Shown: piece by piece, positions 1-12,011 of the stretch
How the letters are laid out: each line of letters opens with the position of its first letter
How positions within the stretch are numbered: position 1 is the stretch's first letter
Source of the DNA: Pochonia chlamydosporia 170
Lineage: Eukaryota; Ascomycota; Sordariomycetes; Hypocreales; Clavicipitaceae
DNA length: 64,000 bases
Assembly (NCBI RefSeq): GCF_001653235.2
Contig: NC_035790.1
Coordinates: 5,890,001-5,954,000, forward strand
Direction: 5' to 3'
Program-made: the position numbers and the translations under genes
The notes under the pieces: model-generated
The model's database searches: none
Seen by the model: the letters and a program-made list of their open reading frames with translations, nothing else
Told to the model about the DNA's origin: nothing

Positions 1-3000
1 TTAATCAATCATACGAATATACAGAGTCAAAGTCACTAATCTCATCAATGACGTGGCGGAGTTGTCTACCCTCATGACTTTCAATCGGGTCAACTCGGGA
101 GGAGAGACCCTGACGCGGAGGGCGTGCAAATAATCAGACGATCCTATTCCTCGATTTCACTGATCGATCAACGGCTGAACGGTCAAACATCAGGCCAACC
201 AGCAGGCTGTCGGACTTTACAAGCATCGGAAACATGCGCGAACGCTCTTCGAGGTCGCAGGCATTCAATGAGACGCCGGGGCAAATTGCCAACCCCTGCT
301 GGTATCGGCGAGTACATCAGACAGTTCAATACGGAATGCAGATAAATTAATTAAATTAATCTACGTAGTTTAAAATCATGTATCGTCACTGAAATAGTCA
401 GTAGCACAAACAAAGCACAAAGACTTTGCGACCAGACATGTCAATACTAAAACGCAAAGACAAGCTTGCCGCATGCGGACCCGACTGTCAATGAATGCGA
501 ATGCGGCACTGTTGGTTTTGCGGGGTTCCATGTTGGGACTCGACAGAGGAAAGCTTGTGAAAGAGACTGGAAGACGCGGGGGCGGTGTCTTTGTTGGATG
601 CCGGGAACAGCGACCGTGTCAAAAGTCCGGTCTCAAAATGGGACCAACTAAAATTAAAAAGAAAAATGAAAGAAGTGTCAAAAATAATTAATTTTTGGCA
701 ATATTAAAATAATCACCGAGTGTTGTTCTGTTCCCCATCCGTGCGCACGATGCACGTCGACGATGATGGGGCACGAAAAAGACCAGGGATGCATGGATGG
801 ATCGTGGGCGGCCATGTGAAAGCACTTGAGATCAAATGTCGGCTCATCATGTGCGTGCGTTGTCTGGTGGTTGATGATTTGATGGCTGCTTTGTACTTTG
901 TGTTTACCTGTGTACTTGTTGATAGTTCTGTTTACAGGTATGAGGAGGCTATTGCGGCGTTCAACATGAAGCCCGATGGATTAGCAAATACTGACGACAG
1001 ACACTGCAAAATCATCCGACAAACTACATGTCCTTGCATCACTGTGGTGTAAGTCTCTGGTAACATTGAGCCCACACACTATTGTCGTGGATGCACACCG
1101 GTTCCGATCTTAGCAGAGACACAACATATCGCCCGCCCTCCTCTTTGTTCATCGGTTCCGATGAGCAGTTCGCCCGACTGAGACAATCGATGCATGACAA
1201 CAACTCGGCCCAGAAATTAAAACACCACATGTGCTCTACTGACGGAGTTATCCATGATCAACGCCGATGTAGGCATTTCCAGGAGAACATGCGGTCCGCC
1301 ACGGCCCAAAAGAGGCTTGACTTACACCACCGAGCTTTGGCGTTGATCACACGGCTCTTACAATACAACAGGCAACCACGCTGCGGTATTGTCAATGGCA
1401 AAATTTCAGGCAGTCAGTCAGCCAAAGACACGAGACCAGTGATGCAGTGCCATCTAATGCCATCGGCTCATGCCGCCAGCTCCATCACCAAATCGCCTGT
1501 TCAACGACCCAGCGCGGGCCGCCGTATGCCGTGAGCCACAACAGCATCTAAAGAATACAAAAACAAAATGAAACTAAAAGAAAAGAAATACCACGCGCCA
1601 TTCGCTTTCCGTATTGAGCAGACGCACGCTCAAGAAGGTGCATATTTAGAAACTCACCGACTTTGAAGGACACGAGAATAGTGCACAGCTGCCGACAAGC
1701 TTGGCTTGAGCGTGCATCTTTTCTCTCGTAGTATTACTGGATCCGGAGGGGTAAGGCGCGCAAAGTGCTACGAAAGGGGAAAGCAGACGGTTTGAGAAGC
1801 CTGGAGCTTGAGCCATTTTGCGGGGAGAGCAAAGGAAACACGGTTGGTTTGTTCGTGTAGAGTGGTGTTATGATGTAGTGTGTGCTTTGGCTTGATGTGA
1901 GTGAATGACTCGGTGCAGGGACAGTGACGGCTATATTTGAATGGGATGTACAGTGCTGTGCAGGTATTTACAATGCGTTTGTTTAAAATAATACAAGTGT
2001 GAGATGAAAGAAATGATTTAATTCATTTAATTGATTAATTAATTTAGTTGGGGTGTCTTTCACCCTAGGACCTGTCGATGATGCAAGCTACACTGGCAAC
2101 CAGCCTCGTGATCCCAACTGCAAAAGAAACAGACAAGATCAAGATGGCCAACAACAAAACAACAAAGGCAGCCTAAATCACGGCGCGAATACCAATCCAA
2201 GCTATCCATTTCGATGACCCAGCATCCAAGGACCAAGATTGAAGCATGCGCCTTGTCATCGAGATTTGCTCCCCGCATCACCGCGGGTAATGATGTTGAT
2301 GGAGGGGGAGTGTGAAGCCCATTCAACTACGTCATGAACAAGAGCATGAACTTGACATGGACAAGGGGGAGTTGAGCCGTCGGCGGACCGGGAACACACC
2401 ACACCACAATGCCTTTGTTGATCGCCAGTAATGAACCACGCGACGTGTTGGCGATTTGGTGACCGTTTTGGGGTTCAATGCTGTTCAAACCGTTGGAGTT
2501 GGTGCCGCCTTGTTGTGTTCAAATGTTGTTTATTAATTATGCGATCGCGATCGCTTCCGCATCACCGGATGAGTTGACGGCCATATCCAAGATTACCCAG
2601 CACCATTGCGTACCAACTTTTCATCTTCATCCCAGATCCCAGCACTGGAAATCACACCGACGTTGGCGTCGCGAAAGCAACCACGATACCGCGCCACCAA
2701 ATCTCGCGAATCCTCACTCCACGCTTGAATTGATACAAACCATAAGTTACCAAGTTTGATCAAAACAGGAAAATGCGCGCCGGCGACAGCGACAGCGCCA
2801 ACAAGTTCGTTCCGCGCCAGACAATCCCCAGGATTCGACCTCGTGGCAGATGACTTGCGATGGGATGGCAACATGCAACCTTGACCGCGTCCGAAACAGG
2901 TAATTCTTGCCTTTCCGCGACGCTGCGTTCCGCCCAGCAGCAATCCTCAAACAGTGTGTGCTTGATCAGAAACCGGCCTGTCAGCTTCCTTCAGGAGCAC

Positions 3001-6000
3001 TAAACAGTCCGTTTTGGGTGCTTCAGAAACATGGGGGCTGCTGGAACCGGCCCTGTAAGGCCACGACACGTAACGGAGGGCCGATGCAGCGTTGCATTGA
3101 AGAAGAGCTTGGTGGTGTTCCGTTGCTCGCTCAGGGCAAATTAGGTCACTATTGTCTGTTCAGGAAGGGGTTTGAGAGAAGCTCGCCTTCAGACCCGAGC
3201 TGGTGTGGCGCATCAGCCTCCTACGAAAGAACTTAGTCATAAGGTCAGACACAGACACCACCACCCAATGGCGCAATGGAGGCAAGGACCCAACTTTTCT
3301 AGAAGGCCAGAAGGGCTTCCAGACACGTGGGAAGCAAGTGTGTTCCACCGCACTGGGGGAAAGCCAAGCCAAGCAAAGAAGAGAAGCGTGTGCACGGGCC
3401 ACTTTGCCCTGCTCCTTCAGAAGGATCACAGGCGTCTCAGCGGGGGACAACTGCGAGCAAATCCCGGGTTCCCCAAGCGGTATAGCGCAAACGCCCCACT
3501 TGGTTCGTTCTCGCGCACCAGTCAGAAAATTGCAATAAAAAAAGCAACAATGGTTTTTGGACCTTTATTTTTTATTCGGCTGCCTGGGTTCCGTAGGTCA
3601 CGCTCACATTGCAAAGCTACCGGGGAGCAGTCCGCCGACTGGCCCGGCTCACTCTCACACGCACACAAACACCCCGCAAAAAATACGCTCCTTTTGCCGT
3701 CGCTATTGGGTCTTTCGCGCTGGATTGAATTGTTGTTGCCCCCACGGATCAAAGGATCGTTATTCATGTGCCCTTGAGAAAAGGATGGCGTTTCGGAAGA
3801 GCGCCGAGGTAGACACGGCAAATGGGTGCGCTTCCCTCGGCGGCCCATGTGGCTGAGGAATGACGATGATGGCTTCAACTGGGGAAAACGGGTAGAGCTT
3901 GAAATTGGTGTATGATGCATCGTCGGTCTGGTTGACTGCAGGAAAAATCGCGACCAGAGTGCATGACATTGAAATGCAGGCTGACCTTCGTGCAGTGGAA
4001 AGGCGGAGAGGAGCGGAGCGGCAGCATGATGGGGAATGCGAGATGACTTCATGGCTCCCCTTGCAACACCTGCACGGTGAATACGGTACAAGACCTAGCA
4101 GGCAGTCGGGTCAGGTGTAGCGCCTCCTTGGTGAGATTTGAAGGATTTCCTGTCAGACGGGATGCTGCAGGCTTGGCTTCAGCAAAAGGTGCATTGCAGG
4201 GTTCGCGGATATCGCTCGCGCAGCCATCGCCGAAGGAGCTTGCAAGTCCCAATCCTTTCTCGAGATGTTGCCAAACGCAGTCACACGCAGATTTGGCAAT
4301 TTACCCGAACAGTCCGCCCAACAACAATTTTTGGTGATGGGCCGAATGGAAAGGACAACCTTGCTCACCGTGGCTATCGCTAGCCGTTAGGATGGTTGAT
4401 TGATGCGCATCACTTTGGCAGTCGCTCCATGTCGGCTGTAGTTTGTCGGGGCTGTCCCCGTCGGCTAAAATGGTCGGACTCTTTCTCGGAGGGACAGCAG
4501 GGCCTCAACGCCGGGAGTTTGGCCGTCGAGCAAGCACCGAAAATGTCCCATACAGGACTGCACATGCAATTCAATGCTCGACTTGGTGGCCATCCGTTGA
4601 AGAGTGTGTGTGCATGCGTGTGTAGGCCATCGGCATTAAGGGAAGAAGCAGAAACGATCAACAATATGTACACAGGCAGATTTAACTCTGTTTGATGCGG
4701 TATTGTACGGTGGCACCCTCCGGAGCCTGTAAACTCTGTCCTTTTGACGAATTCCGAAATTCCTTGAGATTTTGTCATTCCCCCAACTTTTAGAATTCAC
4801 CACACCCCTTCGCCCAACCAGTCGCTGTCATGACCGATTCATTCCGCATTGTGGCTTTGATTTGACCTTTCGGTACTAGCACCCCGATGAATACCCGGCT
4901 GGGCTGGAAGAGGCCTCGGGGCCGTCAAGCCCTTGAATGTTGTCGCCTCGGAAGAACTGAATTCAGACCAGACAGTGACGGACAATCTCCCGTACGGCTA
5001 TTGCACGCCCGACAAATGGCCATGCCTCGATAGATTCGGCGTGGCTCACCCCATCAACTACAGCAGACACTATCCGGATGAGAAGATGGCAGGTCACGGC
5101 GCTGAAATCCACAAACTTAGTGCGCTAGCCGACGCAAATACAGGGAGCTTCCTGGCAGTAAATGCATCGCCAGACACACCATTATGACGGGCAGATTACG
5201 ATTCATGCCAACTGCAGCTGCGCCGCGTCTTTGACTGGGCAGACCAGACAGAGTTGCGAGCTGCATGGCCTCGGGCGCTCACGCTTGTGTCAATAATAGT
5301 GTAGTCAATGGGTAATTTCGCTGTAAGTCGTGCGTTTAAACAGTCTGGAACACGGCCGACTGAAGAAGCGAAGGTTGGGCTGCTTTATAGCGTTTTGGCA
5401 CCTGAGGCCTGGCCCAGTGAATACCTAGCGTAGGGAAGCCATTTCTTCGTGATGAAGGTATCCGGTCCTCCATGACGAGACAATGACAAGCCACTAGCTT
5501 TTTTCATCTTGTCGACGCGGGAGGGTGTGTGGCGTATTTGCGTTGCGTGAAATGAGATGCCATTTCAATTGCCGCATTATGGTAAGCACTGTAAAATAAC
5601 ATTTATTTTGCGATTTTATTTAAATTCTGTTCTTTTTGAAACAGCTGCAAAAGAACAATACAGAGTCTAAACATTTTACTCCATGTGACTTTATTGTGAC
5701 CTTTTATTCTTCCCCCTGTCTTGAGACTCTTGGCCCATACGGTCGCGCGGGGTCTTTGAGACCAGAGTCCAACCTGCATGTCAAGTGGTCCCATGGCCCA
5801 GTCGAACCGACGACTTGGGAACATTTGACTGAAATACACCCATATTGGGAAGGTCAATGTAACCACGGCCACGCGACAATGTTGAATTTTTTAGCGAAAC
5901 ACGCACTTTTGTGCCCTTGTCCAGGGTCCAGCCAAAAATTCCGCAAGACCCTCTGCATTGATTATCCCGACCGACTTTTTTCAATTTAAATCGCATGTAT

Positions 6001-9000
6001 TTTATTAAATTGAATTTCAGTCTGTAGGTTTTTGGGTGATGGCATTTCTCGCGGACAATACCGAAGGCAAAAGCCACTTCTGGCGTTTTCGGCGCACACA
6101 CCCCCCGCGATGTCCCCCGAATGCTTTTTGGTCGCAAATCCGGGGAAAGCTCCAGCTGGCGCCGTTTGGGGGTGGAAAGGTAGCACAGCGTCGAGGCGGA
6201 CAAATCGCAGTGCGGATATTGTGCTTGTCAGCTTGCACACAGAAAGAGTCATTGTGGAGGGTGGCTTTCTTGTCGCGGCACCGCGGGTGTCCGCTGTGGC
6301 TCTCATGACTGACTCTTGACATTGGAGTGAGGGAGCCGCGGCGTTGGCCTCCGGATAATTGTCCGCGTCCGGGCCGACGGAGCATGAATCAATCCATCAT
6401 TTCTCTTGACTCTGGCGTTTTGAGACTCAAGGATGGGATATCACCCCCTTCCAGAAGCCACGGCGAAGGTGGAAAGCAAAAAGCAAACGGTGGCGTTGTC
6501 GACAGTGTCATGTACACTCACGATTGCTTCGGAGGAACAAGCCAGTGTTAGTCTGCAACTCTGACTACAAGCTTCTGACGATGTTTATACCGGAACTAGA
6601 GCCAAAAGAGTCCCAACTTGCATACGGAAATCCCATGACTTCGCGGCCCAAAGAGCGGAAATGCTGCTCACAATGCCGTCGCCGTGGGTACCCGTGGAAC
6701 CACGCGATGAAGTAATCGTTTGGCAATGTGAATAAGCCTTGCCCTGATTACCACATCCACATGTGGTGACATCCAGCGACCGAAAAAGTTCTTGGTTTAG
6801 TTACCACGTAACAGAAACTTTTATTCCACATGCCCGTTTGGGTGGGCGACGCCTTTTGGGGGACTGCCTGTTCCAGTTTGTGGCGTTTTCATCCCCCCAG
6901 TATACTCCGTAGTTGTGGTCCCTACGCTTGTGCTTGTCTGGAGGGATCTATCTGCAACATCTGGAATACGGCGGGGGCGTAATAAACGGTTTCCTCAAAG
7001 GGTTCTTAGCGGCGGAAAGAGAAAAGATCAAGAAAGTTTTAGGTTGAACGTTAAGCAGAGTGGAATGTCACTGCGGCCGGGGCCGGTTTGCAGTAGATAC
7101 AACACAATACCGACGACATGTCGGCAGATGAAATGCTCACAATGCAGATGCTGATTTTGGTGACATTACTACAGTCTGTGTGTATCTTACTATTCCAGTT
7201 ATCGTTTCTTTTTGAATACCCACGAACTGTCTTAAGCACGAGCCATTACGTGCATCAGTTTCGTGGGGAATTTTTTTTTTACAAATTACTGCGTTTTTGT
7301 TGGCGAGCCATTCAGACCTCGCCTCAACATTGTTAGTAATGCCCAGACAATATGCCCATGCATGACCTGCCGCAGGGCCAGAGTCGCTTCTGCATCTGAT
7401 TCAGGTCGATTGGGTGCAGACGTCCTCTGCTGTTTGCAGCCAACAGCTACAAATGTACAGGAGAGCACAAAAAGTCCAGCCAGGCACGTAAAATTACGCC
7501 CTGCGGCCAGACCAAGCCTTCGGGATCAAGGTTACATTTTGGAACTTGGTCGCAGAACATTGAAACGTGATAACCAACATGCTCACCTTACCAGGCAAAA
7601 ACCAAAGCAGGAACAAAAAAACAGCGAATCGCGGACGTAGAAAGTCGGCCAACGCCCTTTGCCGTCTGTCGGCCAACATGACCCCAGTATTCCGAATGCT
7701 TTTGGTCTGACTTCCCCGTTCATTCCGAGTAAGACGAACCAAGAGAAAAATTTCGAATGCGACCCTGTCCTAGAGCCGTAATCCAGGTACAGACATGCAT
7801 TTCGGCAAGCAAGCACGAAAAAGGGCATTCAAAACCAGCCTCGGAATGGGAGTCGCCCCAACGGCCACCGGCGTCCACCATTCACACAATATTCCACTTT
7901 CAGACCTGGCCTTTTATCGCGATCCTCGTTTCATCCCGTAATTATCCAAGAGTCCACTTCAAGTGCGAGAGAACGGCCCGAGAGTCAGGAACCTGCTACT
8001 AGCGTCCTCCACAGGGCAGCCAGGGCAACAGAGTGTCGACTGTTCAACACACTGGGCTCTTTGGTGGAAAGAGGAGGCTTGGAGACTTGGGGCAGTAGCT
8101 GGGGTCCTGGATTCCTTGCAAAGCGTAGAAAGTCTGGAAGCCTGCCCAATGTTCCCATTGTGACATGGGGGATTTCGATTTCGGGAGGTGATATGTGAGA
8201 ACTTGTTACAACAGGGGCAAGGGGGGCGTGTGCACTTGTCCGGGGCATGAGTAAGTTGGTCTGGAGCGGAATGCTGAGTCGAGAATAAATTCATTTGGAG
8301 ATTTTATTTATTTACGGGAATTAAAAACAGAGAATAGGAGGAATTGGAATTCGTTTTAATTTTTGGGAGGCTTTGGAGAGCGTAGGGCTCAAATGACATT
8401 TATCCCACACTGGTCTGTCATTGTACGCTCGCTAGATTCGGACAATATGCACGCACCTGCATGAACTCATTGTTTAAACACAAAGCATTCGTTGTGTGTG
8501 TTTGGAATACGTTCAGCTCTTTATTGTCCAAATCCTACATCTCCTCCCAGAAGTGACAGTGCAGTGCAACACAAGCATCGTCAACCGGAGATGGTGCTTC
8601 TCTCGGCACAATTGAAGCACATGCTAAACGCCAAAGCTCGGCTGTGTGCATAATAATTCATTGTCGACCACTTTTTTATTCTTTGAATTAAATTCACCGT
8701 TCCCTGCTCATTTCGTACCCAGGCTGGCGTCGCATGGCGAAATTGGCCGGCCACAGGGGTTCATTCTGGTTGATAGGTAGCACCCTTCAATGTTAGTCTG
8801 GCAAAACCCAGCCACCGACCCGAGCACACTCTACCCCTGACCTGACGAACGAACATTGAACGGGCCCGGGAAGAGCCTCCCGGAGCCGGTGACAGGGCCT
8901 CGAGTCAACCAGGAGAGCTCCTCGTTGGTGGTCAAATATGTGAACCTGGTGTTTGAAGGCGATGATCTTGTTCACTTGCTCATTGAAGTTAGAACGCAAG

Positions 9001-9948
9001 CTGTCGTCTCATTCGGCAGTGTCAGTTGACCCAAAGGAACGAGCAAAGTTGGGCGAAACTAGCTGCAAATATCTTTCGGCACCTCAAGAAACTCCTTCGG
9101 CAATCTCTCTGATAACGACGCTCATCCAGTTACTTTGTGCACAACCCATCGCTTGAATGGCTCCGTCTCGGCGGGTTCAACCTTCATTTCATAGTTGGTT
9201 CAGCGGCCCCTTTATGAATCTGCAACACGTCTGAGCGTCAATATGGCAACGCCGGACAGGATCCCGCGGGACGAATCGACGCGGCAACGATGTTTGCTTC
9301 AAGCTTCCTCTTGGCACTCGGTTTCCAAATCGCAACCATCAGAGCGCATTGACGATTCATAGGACATGCCGCGAACCTGAGTGCAAAACGCCATGTAAAT
9401 GAATCGTGTCCTTGAAAAGCAAGCCCGCTCATTCCCCGTGCGACGGGCTGGTGCCTGCAAGCATCCCTCGTGGCCTGACCTCGTGGCTCTATCCTGTTTG
9501 CCTGCCCGTCTTCATTCTTCCCCACAATATGGAGAGCATTGAAGATGGAGACCTTGAGACGGGGTAGATGAGCCAAAGAGGGGGATATCGCCATGGTGGA
9601 CGGCGATGCCGACACCAGCGCGGATGGACGCCGTCTCCACCACCCAGCGATGGGGGCTTGGATGTCAAGTGTCAAGGTGTCGGTGTCGGTGTCAGTGTCC
9701 TACCTGAAAAGTGGCAGTCCAGACATCGCGGAGGTTTTGGTTGTTTTAGCAACGAGGACCTTGCGATGTGAACGGACCGTTCCATCAGGAGGGACGGCGC
9801 CACGAAAACCTGAAGATTGTGGGGTTGAAGAGTTGGACAGTGTCGAAGCGTGAGGCGTGAGCTGTGAACCAACAGCCTCGTTCACAACGGCGTCGTGGCT
9901 GGCGATAGTTTTACCATTACGTGCAATATGATACAAAGGGTTTCCTGA
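1..9948. other. gene-poor region (left part of 12-kb desert)
   Basis: I find no reading frame here that looks like a real protein. All open frames are short, overlap in several frames, have low-complexity or stop-limited character, and match no family I recognise. The base composition is roughly balanced, interrupted by short AT-rich spikes near 338-372, 649-710, 1985-2050, 5590-5650, 5983-6013, 8281-8360 and 8665-8700. A short GGTGTC hexamer run lies at 9676-9699. Non-coding transcripts cannot be excluded from sequence alone. Confidence 0.6.
9676..9699. repeat. short hexanucleotide repeat (GGTGTC)3 plus one variant
   Basis: Three exact GGTGTC units are followed by one AGTGTC unit. It lies in non-coding sequence about 250 bp before the 12-bp minisatellite. 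Confidence 0.75.
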
Positions 9949-10140
9949 GATGCTTCACAGAATGCTTCACAGAATGCTTCACGGAATGCTTCACAGAATG
10001 CTTCACAGAATGCTTCACAGAATGCTTCACAGAATGCTTCACGGAATGCTTCACAGAATGCTTCACAGAATGCTTCACAGAATGCTTCACAGAATGCTTC
10101 ACAGAATGCTTCACAGAATGCTTCACAGAATGCTTCACAG
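9949..10140. repeat. 12-bp minisatellite, 16 tandem units
   Basis: The unit AATGCTTCACAG is repeated 16 times; the first copy starts with G instead of A. A variant unit ending CACGG occurs twice, exactly 60 bp apart, so a block of five units was probably duplicated as a whole. Because 12 is a multiple of three and the unit has no stop in most frames, several frames stay open and would encode tetrapeptide repeats on both strands. I treat those open frames as by-products of the repeat rather than genes. Confidence 0.95.
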
Positions 10141-12011
10141 AAAAAGTAGCTGGCATCAGGCATGACAATGCTCGGCACTGAGGCATCCATCGGGGTAAAT
10201 GCTGCTCGAGGTTTCCAAAATGCAGGCCCTCGAGTGTCAACTTCGGAAGGTACGACCACGTGGGTTTCGGCAACAAAACCGCAAAACTTGAAAAGCATCA
10301 AATCCTCCATGTCCATTCAATGTTCTGATTCATCTCCACCTTATTTTAGACCTCAGACATCCAAGTCTAGCACTGCGACCGTTGCACCGCAATCCCCAGA
10401 CATTGATACTGGCAATAATACAGCACAATACTAATCGAATGTCCCACGCTTTGTCTGTTGCAACTTTGAATCCCTATCACCATGACACATCAATGTCAAG
10501 GTTGCATACAACGCCACCACCCCCAACAGTCCCTGCAGCCAAACCCCCACATAGCATCTCGACTTGAGACACCAACAACACAATCCGTCGCGCATCCTCC
10601 CACTGAGGCAGAAGAGTTCTGGGGTCCGTTTCCTGTCCTTCTGGTTGGCGGACAAATTATAGTGCTTACAGCACCTGGGCTCTCGAACCAACCACAACAT
10701 CCGGGGAATCATGTGTCCGTCGAAATAACAGCCAACTTTGTAGATCAACGCGGGATAACATTTCTTCGTCCGCATCAAAGAATAGTGTGCCACGGCGCAA
10801 ATAGTTCTGTTCTTCGTTACAGAAACTCCTCCAGTCAGAATACCATTTTCCGCCCTGCAGCCTTACCACGACCCTCGCACGCTGGCCACATGCAGGCCAG
10901 GTGACAGAGTTGCAGCTCGCTCAATTGCCGGGTTACCAGGGCTGCAATGCAAAGTATTTACCCCAGATCTAGCGTTGAAATTCCAACGCTATCGTTGTAG
11001 TCCAGTCGTACGGGTGAAGCAGCAGCGGTACCAGGCTACCGAGGACGAGGCCAATCTCCACGACACTAAACTCACGCCGTCTCGATGTTCTTGCTCCGTC
11101 GCGATTTTACTATCCCTGAGGCGGAATCACTTCTTCTCGTCTTGTGTATGGCGGACCGTCACCGAGGAGCTAAGGATCTCCGTTTACCCGGACGGTGATA
11201 TTGATGACAATTTGGGGCGTCATGGCGGGGTGTGCGGTATTCACTTCCGGAGACCAGTTTAAACCTGATGTACTATTGATTTAATCATGGTTAATTAAAT
11301 CGTGTATTTTATTTTATTCTCATCTTTTAATTAATTCTGCCAGAATTCAAGCCAACGTATAACATGATAGTAAAGTGTTACCTTTACGCCATGAAGTACG
11401 TCCAAACATCACGTACCGCCACAGCACATTCACGCTCACAACCGTGTGATTTGTCACGTCAAACTGTCAAATGAGAATAGACGTGAATAAAAATATGCCA
11501 GCGAATCCAGTGCCATTGCCGTGATGCATAATCGCCGTGCACAAATAAACGTCCAGTATTAGACGCCAGCTGGAAAAACGGTGGGGTCACATTACCATTC
11601 AACATTGTCGCCGCGAGCGCCCAACACACAGAGTGCATCAAACCAGAAATGTCCACGTGCCCAAAATCCGCATAGAAGTGAGAGCGCTTCCCCTCGAGGC
11701 GTTTACATTTCATGTACAGCGGTTACGTGTGTTTCATTTCATGCTGGGACAGTGTGTGGCGATGAGATATGATAGCCGCCCATGGACAATGGAGGCAAAT
11801 AACATTCTCTTGATGCGTCACGCATTGGGGCAACAAAAGGTGACAAGGAAGCGAATAATCATGATGCGTCGAAATACTAGCTTTTCATTGGTGTTGGTTC
11901 GGTATTGTACAATGACATGTCCATCACTAATATGACCAGATGTGAGCGCACACTGGCTCATCACCAACACGGCACCAACCAACAATACGTAGTATTCTAG
12001 GGACGCTATCA
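10141..12011. other. intergenic, no gene seen
   Basis: Only short unsupported frames are present. A strongly AT-rich stretch lies at about 11266-11345. The region ends at the stop codon of the CHY zinc-finger gene, so its right part is that gene's 3' flank. Confidence 0.6.

Noticed and set aside
3172..4091. overlapping 201- and 189-residue frames on opposite strands
   Set aside because: Neither has a recognisable domain or codon bias, and several frames are open together, as expected from composition.
9882..10316. open frames through the 12-bp minisatellite on both strands
   Set aside because: Openness follows from a stop-free unit with a length divisible by three. The flanking residues show no protein family and four competing frames exist.
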